Positions 44,483-53,321 of a DNA stretch of 64,000 bases are shown here, piece by piece (the first letter of the stretch is position 1; every line of letters starts with the position of its first letter). A program made the translations under genes and the position numbers. This stretch comes from Porphyromonas circumdentaria (GTDB taxonomy: Bacteria; Bacteroidota; Bacteroidia; Bacteroidales; Porphyromonadaceae), in the NCBI RefSeq assembly GCF_900167105.1, contig NZ_FUXE01000010.1, positions 1-64,000 of the forward strand, given 5' to 3'. Under the pieces are notes generated by a model. The model was not told the DNA's origin and did not search any database. It was given only the letters and a program-made list of their open reading frames with translations.

Positions 44483-45259
44483 TCACTTTCTCTTCTCTGG
44501 GAGTATAATATCAGGAAATCCTTCCTCTTGTAAAGCTGCTGTAGCGAGCAGGGTTGGAAGCTCTTCTAAGGTATAAGCATCTTCTACCGAGACACTACCC
44601 AAACGAGTACGCTTTAAGGCTGTTAAATAAGCTCCGCTATCTAAGGCCTCTCCTAAATCCCTTGCCAATGAACGGATATAAGTACCCTTGCCACAAACAA
44701 TACGCAACTTCACATAAGGCAAACTGAAATCTTCTATTTCAAGTTCGTGGATAGTTATCGTCTTTGCAGGCAAATCTGCCTCCTTTCCCTTGCGTGCCAA
44801 ATCGTACGCTCTCTTACCATTAATGGATACGGCAGAGAAAATAGGAGGCACTTGCTGTATCTCTCCCCGAAAATTCGACAAGATAGTCTCAATTTGTTCT
44901 CGGGTTATGTGCTCATAAGGATAAGTAGCATCTTCGGGATGCTCTGTGTCAAAAGAAGGAGTAGTTGCACCCAATTTTATCGTTGCAACATACTCTTTTG
45001 TATCGAGCATGAGCTCTTCTATTCGCTTCGTGGCACGTCCTGTACAGAGTAATAATAACCCTGTTGCCTTCGGATCCAAGGTTCCCGTATGTCCAACCTT
45101 TAATTTTTTAAGGCCTATCGTGTGTTTTACAAGAATACGGAAACGATTTACGGCATCAAAAGATGTCCAATCCAAAGGTTTATCAATGGGAATAATAGCC
45201 CCCGTCCGCAATAAAAGGGGAATTCCCCCTTCTTTCTTAGATTGTATCATATCTCCCAA
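44483..45259 (-). CDS. truB: tRNA pseudouridine(55) synthase
   Basis: A 258-residue TruB that makes pseudouridine 55 in the T loop of tRNAs. The catalytic Asp is D62 in VGHTGTLDPKATGLLLL. IIPIDKPLDWTSFDAV lies at residues 22-37, and the KGTYIRSLARDLGE block is present. The C-terminal PUA-type domain is short or missing, as in many Bacteroidota. The start is 2 bases after the uppP stop, which implies coupling. Several in-frame ATGs lie near the start, and the first is used here. Confidence 0.93.
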   Translation of the reverse strand: MGDMIQSKKEGGIPLLLRTGAIIPIDKPLDWTSFDAVNRFRILVKHTIGLKKLKVGHTGTLDPKATGLLLLCTGRATKRIEELMLDTKEYVATIKLGATTPSFDTEHPEDATYPYEHITREQIETILSNFRGEIQQVPPIFSAVSINGKRAYDLARKGKEADLPAKTITIHELEIEDFSLPYVKLRIVCGKGTYIRSLARDLGEALDSGAYLTALKRTRLGSVSVEDAYTLEELPTLLATAALQEEGFPDIILPEKRK

Positions 45260-45261
45260 AG

Positions 45262-46113
45262 TTATTTAAGCTCTAAGGGAACTCCACAAGAAAGAAGAAG
45301 CAAGATTAAAACTCCCACTACAATACGATAGTAACCAAAGTACTTAAAACCAAATTTGGTCAAAAAATTGATGAAAAACCGCATGGCAAAAATAGCTACG
45401 ACGAAAGCTACAATATTGCCAACGATTAAAGATGTGGCATTACTTACAAAAACTTCTACTCCATTAGACTGGTAGAGTTTATAAGCTTTGAGGAGAGTAG
45501 CCCCAAACATAATGGGAACCGCCAAAAAAAAAGAAAACTCCGCAGCCATTTTACGAGACAGTCCCTGCTGTTGTCCGCCTACAATAGTTGCCATGGAGCG
45601 AGAAACCCCAGGAATCATCGCTATACACTGATACAATCCTATGATAAAAGCATTTGAGAAAGAAACATTCTTCTTATTTGAGGAGGCAAATAGCTTGTCC
45701 ACAAAAAGCATTAATACACCGCCTAAAAGTAGCATTGCTGCGAAGACATAAACATTTGAGAGTAGAGAGTCTATGTACTCTTCCAAAAAAAATCCTGCCA
45801 CAGCCGCAGGCAGACAAGCTACAACAAGCTTTAGATAAAAGAACAATAGCCCCTGCCAACGGCTCTTTCGCGAGTTTAAATCCCTTCCAAGAGAGATTTC
45901 ATCTTTAGGCAAACGAAAAAATTTTTTCCAATAGAGTGTTACTACCGAAAGAATTGCTCCCAACTGGATGAATACAATAAAAGATCTTACATACTCTGTT
46001 GATTCAATACCCAGAACCGCCTGAGTAAGCATAAGATGTCCCGTAGAGGAGATAGGCAAAAACTCGGTTAATCCCTCTACAATAGCGAGTATTATCGTTT
46101 CTAATAACGTCAT
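45262..46113 (-). CDS. uppP: Undecaprenyl-diphosphatase
   Basis: A 283-residue integral membrane phosphatase (BacA/UppP) that recycles undecaprenyl-PP for peptidoglycan and other glycan assembly. The two diagnostic blocks are present: EGLTEFLPISSTGHLML at residues 13-29 and PGVSRSMATIVGG at about 168-180. About eight hydrophobic helices can be seen. It lies between the DUF3098 protein and truB, 23 bases after the former. Confidence 0.95.
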   Translation of the reverse strand: MTLLETIILAIVEGLTEFLPISSTGHLMLTQAVLGIESTEYVRSFIVFIQLGAILSVVTLYWKKFFRLPKDEISLGRDLNSRKSRWQGLLFFYLKLVVACLPAAVAGFFLEEYIDSLLSNVYVFAAMLLLGGVLMLFVDKLFASSNKKNVSFSNAFIIGLYQCIAMIPGVSRSMATIVGGQQQGLSRKMAAEFSFFLAVPIMFGATLLKAYKLYQSNGVEVFVSNATSLIVGNIVAFVVAIFAMRFFINFLTKFGFKYFGYYRIVVGVLILLLLSCGVPLELK

Positions 46114-46136
46114 TTTCCTGGCAATCAGTTCTTAAG

Positions 46137-46376
46137 TTATTCTTGATCGCCTTTTCTATTCTTATCAGGAAGCATAATTGCCACAATCATCAGCAAAAAA
46201 CCCAACAGAGAAATTATAGGAGCAATAACAATTCTTCTTACGCTAAAGATATCGGGATTAAAAGAAACCCCATCTACCGATCCTCCTCCAGACATAAGGA
46301 TAATACCGAATATTATCAACAGTAACGAAGCTATTATAAGGATGTAATTCTTCTTTCCAAAAATCATAGTATTCAA
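46137..46376 (-). CDS. Small membrane protein, DUF3098
   Basis: A 79-residue protein with two membrane helices (about residues 9-30 and 50-70) separated by a short GGGSVDGVSFNPDIFSVRR segment that is typical of DUF3098. The family has no assigned function, and in Bacteroidota it lies between ftsX and uppP, as here. This constant position suggests a link to cell-envelope or division processes, but that is inference. The C-terminus is polar (PDKNRKGDQE). Confidence 0.87.
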   Translation of the reverse strand: MNTMIFGKKNYILIIASLLLIIFGIILMSGGGSVDGVSFNPDIFSVRRIVIAPIISLLGFLLMIVAIMLPDKNRKGDQE

Positions 46377-46419
46377 TATTGAGATTAGTTCTACTCTCTT
46401 TTAGTGATAACAACTCTAA

Positions 46420-47301
46420 TCAACTAAGGGTAATACGCCCCCTATCCATGCGAATATAATGGTAGGTTGAAAAGAAAGAGAATACTGTAGAAAGCAAAAC
46501 ACCTAAAACAATCATAATACCTGCAATTATCCCCAATTCTACAAAAGATATGTATTTGAAAACAGGCAAGTGCAAGTAATAATTCAAACCCGCCACAGAA
46601 GCGGCAAAAAGAATAACAGAAAGAAAACCTCCCCAAAAACCATTCCCCATACTATAAATAATAAAAGGGCGGCATACAAATCCTCTATCTGCCCCTAAAA
46701 GAGTCATCGAACGAATCAAAAATCTTTTGGAATAGATCATTAAGTGGGTAGTATTATTTATTTGAATGATTGCCATGATAAGAAGTAGCACAGAAAGAGC
46801 CCAAAGAATATATGAAGACTTTTGCATTCTATCATAGACAATATCAAACATATCGGAGCGATAGGTAAACTTCTCCACCCCCTTCAACTGCGTTACTATA
46901 GCATCTATCTTAGGGAGACTGTCTGCATGTGTATATTCAGAGCGAAGATGCAACTCTACCAATGGCAACAAGGGATTATAGCCTAAGACCTTTTCTGGAT
47001 TTTCCCCTAACTCTTCCTCTAATTCCTTTGCCGATTGCTCTGGAGAGATATAGCGTGCATCCTTCAAAAAAGGATATTGCTTTAAAGACTCTAAGAACTC
47101 TCTACCCTCATCATCGGTAAGTTCTTTATTGAGAGTTATGGAAAAAGTTAAGTTTTCTCGACTCTCTTGATCTACACCTCTCTGAAAAGCTTCTACAATA
47201 CCAATCCAAGCGAGTGTAAACAAAGGAAGAGCTATACTTATGATGGCAATAAAGCGAGTATGAAACGCTTTTTTCTTCTTGGGAATATCCTGTCGTCGCA
47301 T
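46420..47301 (-). CDS. ftsX: Cell-division protein FtsX
   Basis: A 293-residue inner-membrane protein of the FtsX/permease type, partner of the ATPase FtsE in activating wall hydrolases at the septum. TM1 is at about residues 16-36. A periplasmic loop follows from about 40 to 165, with YISPEQSAKELEEELGENP, where FtsX proteins carry the hydrolase-contacting region. Three more membrane helices lie at about 168-185, 215-240 and 255-280. The ftsE gene is not in the window. An exact -7 promoter box lies about 32 bases upstream. DUF3098, uppP, truB, queA and folK follow on the same strand. Confidence 0.9.
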   Translation of the reverse strand: MRRQDIPKKKKAFHTRFIAIISIALPLFTLAWIGIVEAFQRGVDQESRENLTFSITLNKELTDDEGREFLESLKQYPFLKDARYISPEQSAKELEEELGENPEKVLGYNPLLPLVELHLRSEYTHADSLPKIDAIVTQLKGVEKFTYRSDMFDIVYDRMQKSSYILWALSVLLLIMAIIQINNTTHLMIYSKRFLIRSMTLLGADRGFVCRPFIIYSMGNGFWGGFLSVILFAASVAGLNYYLHLPVFKYISFVELGIIAGIMIVLGVLLSTVFSFFSTYHYIRMDRGRITLS

Positions 47302-47332
47302 CTTTAATAAAGAACTGTATAAAAGAGTTGGA

Positions 47333-47340
47333 CAAAGGTA
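47333..47340 (-). promoter_or_regulatory. -7 promoter element for the ftsX-folK run
   Basis: The minus strand reads TACCTTTG, an exact TAnnTTTG. At 19 bases upstream is ATTG, a near match to the -33 TTTG. Transcription would start about 20-25 bases before ftsX. Confidence 0.6.
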
Positions 47341-47458
47341 CGAAAATATTATGCCAGAGCAATGAAATAGCCTCTATTTTCTTAATAAGGCTCCTATCTG
47401 GCAGAAGAATAACTAAAGAAAGAGCAAAAACTTGAGAGCCTCCAGTCTATCTTGAGAA

Positions 47459-48946
47459 TTAGACAAGCCCCCTTAAAGCAGGCGAAGAAGCCGTGCTTTC
47501 CATCTTACGAGAAGCATCTATCCTTAGAAAAAGAAATAAAAGAATGGTAAATCCCCAAAGTGAAGATCCCCCATAGCTAAAGAAAGGAAGAGGAATACCA
47601 ATCACGGGAACTAAACCAATCACCATCCCGACATTTATAGCCAAGTGAAACAAGAATATAGAAGCTACACAGTAACCATACACTCTACCAAAAGGAGTGG
47701 TCTGCCTCTCAGACAGATAATAAACTCGCAAAATGAGCATTAAATAGACTATAAGCAACGATGCAGAACCTACAAACCCCATTTCCTCCCCAACGGTACA
47801 GAAAATAAAGTCCGTATCTTGCTCGGGTACATAGTTTAGCTTTGTTTGCGTTCCCTGCAAAAAACCCTTACCTGTAAGGCCTCCCGATCCAACGGCAATC
47901 TTAGCTTGATTAACATTGTACCCAACTCCCTTTGGATCTTCCTTTAAGCCCAAAGCTACGGAGATGCGCACCTGTTGATGAGGTTGTAATACTTTCTCAA
48001 AAACAAAGGAGACCGATAGAGTATAAAATATACAGGCAATAGCAAAGAAAAATATCAGAAAATAGCGACGAAGATAGTAACGAAAGGCCTGAAAGAAACA
48101 GTAGGAAAGGAGTAAAAGAAGTTGTAAGATTGCCACGTAACTATAATCCATGGGCAGAAAAAAATCTGCCACCCAAGCCAATACATAGAGGGAAAGTTCT
48201 GTAACTATTAGCCAGTGAAAGAGTTTTTTGTTTTTTGCAGGGCGCAACATCAACAACACAAAAACGGCAATCATTATAATTGTTGCGAGACTCCAAATCT
48301 CGGCACGGGTGTCCCCCCAAAGAATATCGTTCAAAGAGAGAGAGGTTACAAATAGTACAACTGCAAGAAAAGCACTGCCCAATATTATACCCGAAAGCCC
48401 CTCTCTATAAAGAGCCAAAAACAAAGCTGTATAAACGAGGGCTGAACCAGTCTCTTTTTCGAGAAAAATGAGCAATACGGGGAGAAGGATAATGCCAAAT
48501 ACCTCGGCATAAGAACGCCATGAAGAGAGCTTAAAGCCATAACGATTCATCGTTACAGCAAGCATCAAAGCGGTCGTTATCTTGGCAAACTCGGCAGGTT
48601 GCAATCTTAAGGGACCCAAAACCAGCCAAGAGCGAGAGCCTTTTATTTCTGGTGCAACAAATATTGTAACAAAGAGCAGGCCCAACATAGCTATGTAAAA
48701 AACGGGAGTGAGACTCTCAAGCCACCCCACATCAACTGTAAGCAGGAGTAAGATCAGTATAACACTTAATCCTATCCAGACCAATTGCATCATCGGTCTG
48801 CTACCAGGAGTAACCAGTTGCTCGGTATCATAACTGTAACTTGCGGCACAGACCATAGCCCACCCTGCAATAACTAACAGGATGTAAAGGATTATAGAAA
48901 ACCAATCTAAACGCCTGAAAAAAGGTACTGTCGAGTTAGCGATCAT
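47459..48946 (-). CDS. rodA: Rod-shape peptidoglycan polymerase RodA
   Basis: A 495-residue SEDS glycosyltransferase with about ten or more membrane helices that polymerises peptidoglycan for elongation together with PBP2. Recognisable blocks are GSRSWLVLGPLRLQPAEFAK near residues 103-122 and the late VPEQDTDFIFCTVGEEMGF and GIPLPFFSYGGSSLW. It is longer than E. coli RodA (370), with extra helices near the middle, which I believe is common in Bacteroidota. The start overlaps mrdA by 11 bases. It is the last gene of the purH-mreB-mreC-mreD-mrdA-rodA run, with no clear terminator. Confidence 0.93.
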   Translation of the reverse strand: MIANSTVPFFRRLDWFSIILYILLVIAGWAMVCAASYSYDTEQLVTPGSRPMMQLVWIGLSVILILLLLTVDVGWLESLTPVFYIAMLGLLFVTIFVAPEIKGSRSWLVLGPLRLQPAEFAKITTALMLAVTMNRYGFKLSSWRSYAEVFGIILLPVLLIFLEKETGSALVYTALFLALYREGLSGIILGSAFLAVVLFVTSLSLNDILWGDTRAEIWSLATIIMIAVFVLLMLRPAKNKKLFHWLIVTELSLYVLAWVADFFLPMDYSYVAILQLLLLLSYCFFQAFRYYLRRYFLIFFFAIACIFYTLSVSFVFEKVLQPHQQVRISVALGLKEDPKGVGYNVNQAKIAVGSGGLTGKGFLQGTQTKLNYVPEQDTDFIFCTVGEEMGFVGSASLLIVYLMLILRVYYLSERQTTPFGRVYGYCVASIFLFHLAINVGMVIGLVPVIGIPLPFFSYGGSSLWGFTILLFLFLRIDASRKMESTASSPALRGLV

Positions 48947-50798
48947 TTGTGTAAACTAATGAGCGATATTTCATTTGTTCTACAATAGCTGCCGAGGTAG
49001 CAGAGAGATTACCCTCTCTTAAATAGTATTCCATCATCACTCTACCGATAGGCACTCCAAAGGTAGCACCAAAACCTCCATTTTCTACATATACGGCTAT
49101 AGCTACCTGAGGATTATTACGGGGAGCAAATCCGATAAATGCGGAGTGGTCTTTTCCATGCCTATTCTCTGCGGTTCCTGTTTTACCACATACCTCTATC
49201 TCTCCAGGAGCAAAGTTCGCGGCACGACAAGTTCCTGCTGTCACAGCCCCAGCCATCCCCCGTACGATAAGCTCCCAATACTCTTCTTTTACATCGGTAA
49301 TATGCTTTTGAGTATAGGTAGTATCCAACTCCTTACCAGCAATATCGCGCACCACGTGAGGGAGATAGTAATACCCTCTATTGGCAATAATCGCCGCCAT
49401 ATTAGCCAACTGTAGAGGAGTCATTAGCACTTCTCCCTGACCGATAGAGTTAGAAATAATACTTGAGGAACTCCAACGCTTTTGATACCACTTATCGTAG
49501 TAATCACTATTCGGTATAAATCCTCTTTTCTCCCCTGGCAAATCTATTCCGACTGGATACCCACAACCGAAAGATATCATATAATCTTTCCATTTTGTAA
49601 AAGCAGCCTGCACCGAAGGATAACGAGATCGGTCGTCAAGCATATAATGAAGACCCCAGCAGAAGAAAGCGTTGCATGAAGTGGTCAAAGCGTATTCTAC
49701 CGAAAGAGGAGAGGAATGGGGGTGACAGGCAGGTTTCCCTCGCAAACGAGGATAACCATGATAGCAAGTGAACTGTGTGGAAGAGGAGATTACCCCTTCG
49801 TTTAAGAAAATAGCAGCCTGCGCAGTTTTGAAAGTAGACCCTGGAGGATAAGCCCCCTGTATTGCTCTATTAAAAAGAGGCTTTCCCTCTTCTCTCTCAA
49901 GAATAATATGGTTTTTCCCGAAATCACGTCCCGAAAGAAGAGAGGGTTCAAAGTTGGGACTTGTTACAAGGCATAGTACCTCCCCTGTTTGCGGTTCAAT
50001 CATAACGATAGCACCACGTTTACCCCGCATTAAGGACTCACCCAATTTTTGAAGTTCAATATCCAAAGAAAGGGTAATATTACTTCCTCTTTTCTCCTGT
50101 ATATCACTCATTCCGTTGTTATACCGCCCCTTGATACGACCACGAGCATCGCGAAGCATAATCCGATACCCTTTTTCCCCTCGAAGTTGCTGATCATAAA
50201 AACGCTCTACTCCTGACTTCCCGATATAATCCCCCAGAGCCAAAGTACTATCCTTGGCAATCTCGTTCTGATTACACTCCGACATATAGCCCAGTACGTG
50301 CGCAGCGACCGAAGTATCGTACTTACGTACCGATCTATGCTGTACCAGAAAGCCAGGGAACTTATAGAGGTGTTCCTGAAAGCGACCTGCATTCTGTACA
50401 TTTATCTGGGTAAGCAATGTTTGGGGCGTGTAAGGCGAATAGCCTGGATTGAGATTTCTATTCTTAATTATCTCAAATCGGCTACGCACCAAATCTATAT
50501 CTACGCCGAGAAAACGACAGAACTCTAACGTATCTAACTCTCTAACCTCCTTATTGACAACCAATATGTCGTAAGCGGGTTCATTATAAACCAACAGGCG
50601 TCCAGCCCTGTCGAACATGACACCTCGTTCTGGATAAACAGCTCTGTAATAGAAAGCATTCCGCTCAGCCTTTGCCTTGTACTCTGGACTTAGTATCTGT
50701 AGATAAAAAAGCCTTGCTATATACCCCACGACAATGAGTATAGCAATGAGATACAGAAACATTATACGCTGCAAGTCGCTACTCTTCTCCTTTTTCAT
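48936..50798 (-). CDS. mrdA: Penicillin-binding protein 2
   Basis: A 620-residue class B transpeptidase that cross-links peptidoglycan in elongation with RodA. One N-terminal membrane helix lies at about residues 13-33, then the pedestal domain, then the transpeptidase domain. The active-site motifs are complete: STFK at 321-324 (catalytic S321), SCN at 374-376 and KTG at 539-541. The 11-base overlap with rodA and the 30-base gap from mreD show co-transcription. Motif residues are normal, so it should be sensitive to beta-lactams as usual. Confidence 0.95.
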   Translation of the reverse strand: MKKEKSSDLQRIMFLYLIAILIVVGYIARLFYLQILSPEYKAKAERNAFYYRAVYPERGVMFDRAGRLLVYNEPAYDILVVNKEVRELDTLEFCRFLGVDIDLVRSRFEIIKNRNLNPGYSPYTPQTLLTQINVQNAGRFQEHLYKFPGFLVQHRSVRKYDTSVAAHVLGYMSECNQNEIAKDSTLALGDYIGKSGVERFYDQQLRGEKGYRIMLRDARGRIKGRYNNGMSDIQEKRGSNITLSLDIELQKLGESLMRGKRGAIVMIEPQTGEVLCLVTSPNFEPSLLSGRDFGKNHIILEREEGKPLFNRAIQGAYPPGSTFKTAQAAIFLNEGVISSSTQFTCYHGYPRLRGKPACHPHSSPLSVEYALTTSCNAFFCWGLHYMLDDRSRYPSVQAAFTKWKDYMISFGCGYPVGIDLPGEKRGFIPNSDYYDKWYQKRWSSSSIISNSIGQGEVLMTPLQLANMAAIIANRGYYYLPHVVRDIAGKELDTTYTQKHITDVKEEYWELIVRGMAGAVTAGTCRAANFAPGEIEVCGKTGTAENRHGKDHSAFIGFAPRNNPQVAIAVYVENGGFGATFGVPIGRVMMEYYLREGNLSATSAAIVEQMKYRSLVYTNDR

Positions 50799-50828
50799 GA
50801 CCGAAAAGAAAGTAAACAGAGCATCTTG

Positions 50829-51353
50829 TTAGAAGTTAGACGAATACTTTTTGGACTGCTGCCCCATTAACAATATGGCAACCAGAACCAACAAATAGGA
50901 GGCAAGAACGCTACTACCCAACCGACGTAAGAAATAACCTATGTGAAAAGCCGAAAAAGCATCCAGTCCGAAAAGAATAATATGATGCACCAACACCAAT
51001 AAGAGTAGTAGTAGAGCCATACTTCCACCCCTTATCCCTTTAACGGGAGAGAGAAATAGATCTGTCTCTGTATCTATAAAAATCTTGATTAGATAATTAC
51101 GTAGAAATCCAGTAGCCGTAAAAGCGGCTAAATGCAATCCAGGAGTGCCAGAGAAAATGTCTAACACCAAACCGAATAAAGCACTATAAAAAGTAACCCA
51201 AGCCTTAGAGAGACCTATCGGCAAGAGGAATAGAAATAAAAGATAAGGAAAGGGCGTAGCAAGCCTGAATATGTAGAGAGGATTAAATACCCATACTTGC
51301 AAGAACAGGATAACTAAAGCCTGAAAAAAGATTGCTATAGCTCTAAGGGTCAT
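50829..51353 (-). CDS. mreD: Rod shape-determining protein MreD
   Basis: A 174-residue integral membrane protein with about five hydrophobic segments, matching the small, poorly conserved MreD. Its start overlaps the mreC stop by 4 bases (ATGA). FSGTPGLHLAAFTATGFLRNYL is divided here as FSGTPGLHLAAF and TATGFLRNYL, and it resembles the D-x-F-x-G-x-PGL block of MreD. The assignment rests mainly on membrane layout and place between mreC and mrdA. Confidence 0.88.
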   Translation of the reverse strand: MTLRAIAIFFQALVILFLQVWVFNPLYIFRLATPFPYLLFLFLLPIGLSKAWVTFYSALFGLVLDIFSGTPGLHLAAFTATGFLRNYLIKIFIDTETDLFLSPVKGIRGGSMALLLLLLVLVHHIILFGLDAFSAFHIGYFLRRLGSSVLASYLLVLVAILLMGQQSKKYSSNF

Positions 51354-52219
51354 AAATCTCTCGGTCTTAGTAAGGAGTCTAGCTCTCTTTGGGGCAATCC
51401 GACCCCTCCGCTAATCACATATACAAAATCTAAAGTGGCAAAGTCTGTACCCAAAACAACAGGTATAAAAGAAGTACTCAAGGGAACCCCATCGGTCGGC
51501 TGACCTATACGACCCACTGTACCGACAAAAAGATTGGGAGGAAAAACCGAAGAGTATCCACTCGTTACAATAGTATCTCCACTCTTATAAGCAACGTGGT
51601 TGGGTAAATCTGTCAAGCGTGTAATACTTTTTCCTGGTTCATTCCATGATAAATAACCAAAGTGCCCTGTGTTTTGGAGTTTACAGCTCAATTTTATGGT
51701 AGGGTTTATCAGGGGTACAATGACAGAATAATCTTGCGAAACGGACGAAACAATCCCCACAACACCATGCGCAGACATAACCCCCATATCTTTTTGAACA
51801 CCAGCTCTCTCTCCCTTGTCTATAACAATCAAGTTATTCGTTTTATTGATAGAGGAACTTATGACTCGAGCCGTAATATACTCCAAAGAAGAGAAAGAAG
51901 TCAGCGAGTCTGTTACAAACGAAAAAGGTACTACCGTATCTGCCGTAACATACTCTACTTGCTGTTTGAGCGATAGATATTTCGACTCCAAACGTGCATT
52001 CTGCTCCAACAAAGCCTCATTTTTCTGTCTTAGCTTTATATAGCTTGTAAGATCTCCAGAGACTCGTAAGAAAGAACCTACTATATAGTTGGAATAGGTC
52101 AGATTAATAAATCGATGATAGATATTGCCATTGAATAACAAAGCAAAAGCTACCACCTCAAAAAATATGAGGAGTAGCCAATGCCCTTTTTTCGTTACAA
52201 ACTCAATAATTTTCTGCAC
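51350..52219 (-). CDS. mreC: Rod shape-determining protein MreC
   Basis: A 289-residue protein of the elongasome scaffold. One N-terminal membrane helix (about residues 14-31) is followed by a coiled coil (about 62-90, NEALLEQNARLESKYLSLKQ) and the periplasmic beta-rich MreC domain. The late blocks include VIDKGERAGVQKDMGVMS, GVVGIVSSVS and DTIVTSGYSSVFPPNLFVG. The gene overlaps mreD by 4 bases and follows mreB after 39. Length and order are those of the usual mre cluster. Confidence 0.93.
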   Translation of the reverse strand: MQKIIEFVTKKGHWLLLIFFEVVAFALLFNGNIYHRFINLTYSNYIVGSFLRVSGDLTSYIKLRQKNEALLEQNARLESKYLSLKQQVEYVTADTVVPFSFVTDSLTSFSSLEYITARVISSSINKTNNLIVIDKGERAGVQKDMGVMSAHGVVGIVSSVSQDYSVIVPLINPTIKLSCKLQNTGHFGYLSWNEPGKSITRLTDLPNHVAYKSGDTIVTSGYSSVFPPNLFVGTVGRIGQPTDGVPLSTSFIPVVLGTDFATLDFVYVISGGVGLPQRELDSLLRPRDL

Positions 52220-52258
52220 TTTGCATCAAGCCCTCTCGAAAAAGAGTTTCAAAAGCCG

Positions 52259-53281
52259 TTACTGAATCAAGAAGTTAAATGTATCTATATTCTTGAGAGC
52301 TATCCCCGTACCTTTAGCCACTGCATGAAGGGGCTCTTCTGGAACAATGAACTTAATACCAAAGCGATTAGTAAGACGTTTATCCAAGCCTCTCAGGAGC
52401 GCACCTCCACCCGTCAGGTTAATTCCGTTATTGATAATATCTCCATAGAGTTCTGGTGGAGTTTCTTCCAAAGTCTTAAGTATAGCAGCCTCAATCTTTG
52501 CGATAGAAGCATCTAAACAAGCTGCTATTTCTGCCGAAGAAACAGATATCTTACGAGGCAAGGTATCCATCTGGTCTGCACCACAAACCTCAAAGTCTGC
52601 AGGGGTTTCTTCCAACTCCTTGATGGCAGCACCCACGTTTATTTTTATCTGTTCGGCCGTACGCTCTCCAATGCGCACATTGTGTTTTTGGCGCATATGG
52701 TTCATAATATCATTGGTAAACTCATCTCCTGCGGTGCGAATAGATTGCTTCGTGGCAATACCTCCATAGGAGATAACAGCTATTTCAGTCGTCCCTCCAC
52801 CTATGTCTACAATCATGTTTCCTTGAGGAGCCAAAACATCTATGCCGATTCCTATCGCGGCAGCCATCGGCTCAAAAAGCATGTACACTTCCCTACCGCC
52901 AGCATGTTCGCAAGAGTCATGTACTGCTCTTATCTCTACCTGCGTACTTCCAGAGGGGATGCAAACTACCATGCGAAGAGAAGGATTAAATAGTCGACGA
53001 GATTTCTTGTTGAGGCTCTTAATCATACCTCTTATCATCTGTTCGGCTGCACTAAAGTCGGCGATAACGCCATCCCTTAGGGGTCGTACTGTGCGTATAT
53101 AAGCATGCCCTTTCTCATACATCTCTCGTGCCTCATGCCCTATGGCCAAAACTTCATTTGTTCGGAGGTCGAAAGCCACTACCGATGGCTCGTCGAGCAC
53201 AATCTTTCCGTCTTTAGTAATGACGGTATTGGCAGTACCGAGGTCTATAGCCAATTCCTGTTTGAAAGAAAAGAGTCCCAT
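52259..53281 (-). CDS. mreB: Rod shape-determining protein MreB
   Basis: A 340-residue actin homologue that organises lateral wall synthesis. The nucleotide-binding DLGTANT is at residues 13-19. IVDIGGGTTEIAVIS lies near residues 163-177, and the late INLTGGGALLRGLDK completes the ATP-binding set. The start (MGLFSFKQELAIDLG) is normal for this family. The purH gene ends 40 bases upstream, so mreB is likely expressed from the purH promoter, since no -7 box is visible in the short gap. Confidence 0.96.
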   Translation of the reverse strand: MGLFSFKQELAIDLGTANTVITKDGKIVLDEPSVVAFDLRTNEVLAIGHEAREMYEKGHAYIRTVRPLRDGVIADFSAAEQMIRGMIKSLNKKSRRLFNPSLRMVVCIPSGSTQVEIRAVHDSCEHAGGREVYMLFEPMAAAIGIGIDVLAPQGNMIVDIGGGTTEIAVISYGGIATKQSIRTAGDEFTNDIMNHMRQKHNVRIGERTAEQIKINVGAAIKELEETPADFEVCGADQMDTLPRKISVSSAEIAACLDASIAKIEAAILKTLEETPPELYGDIINNGINLTGGGALLRGLDKRLTNRFGIKFIVPEEPLHAVAKGTGIALKNIDTFNFLIQ

Positions 53282-53321
53282 ATGATAATTATGTTCTATA
53301 TCAATGCTTATACTTAATTAA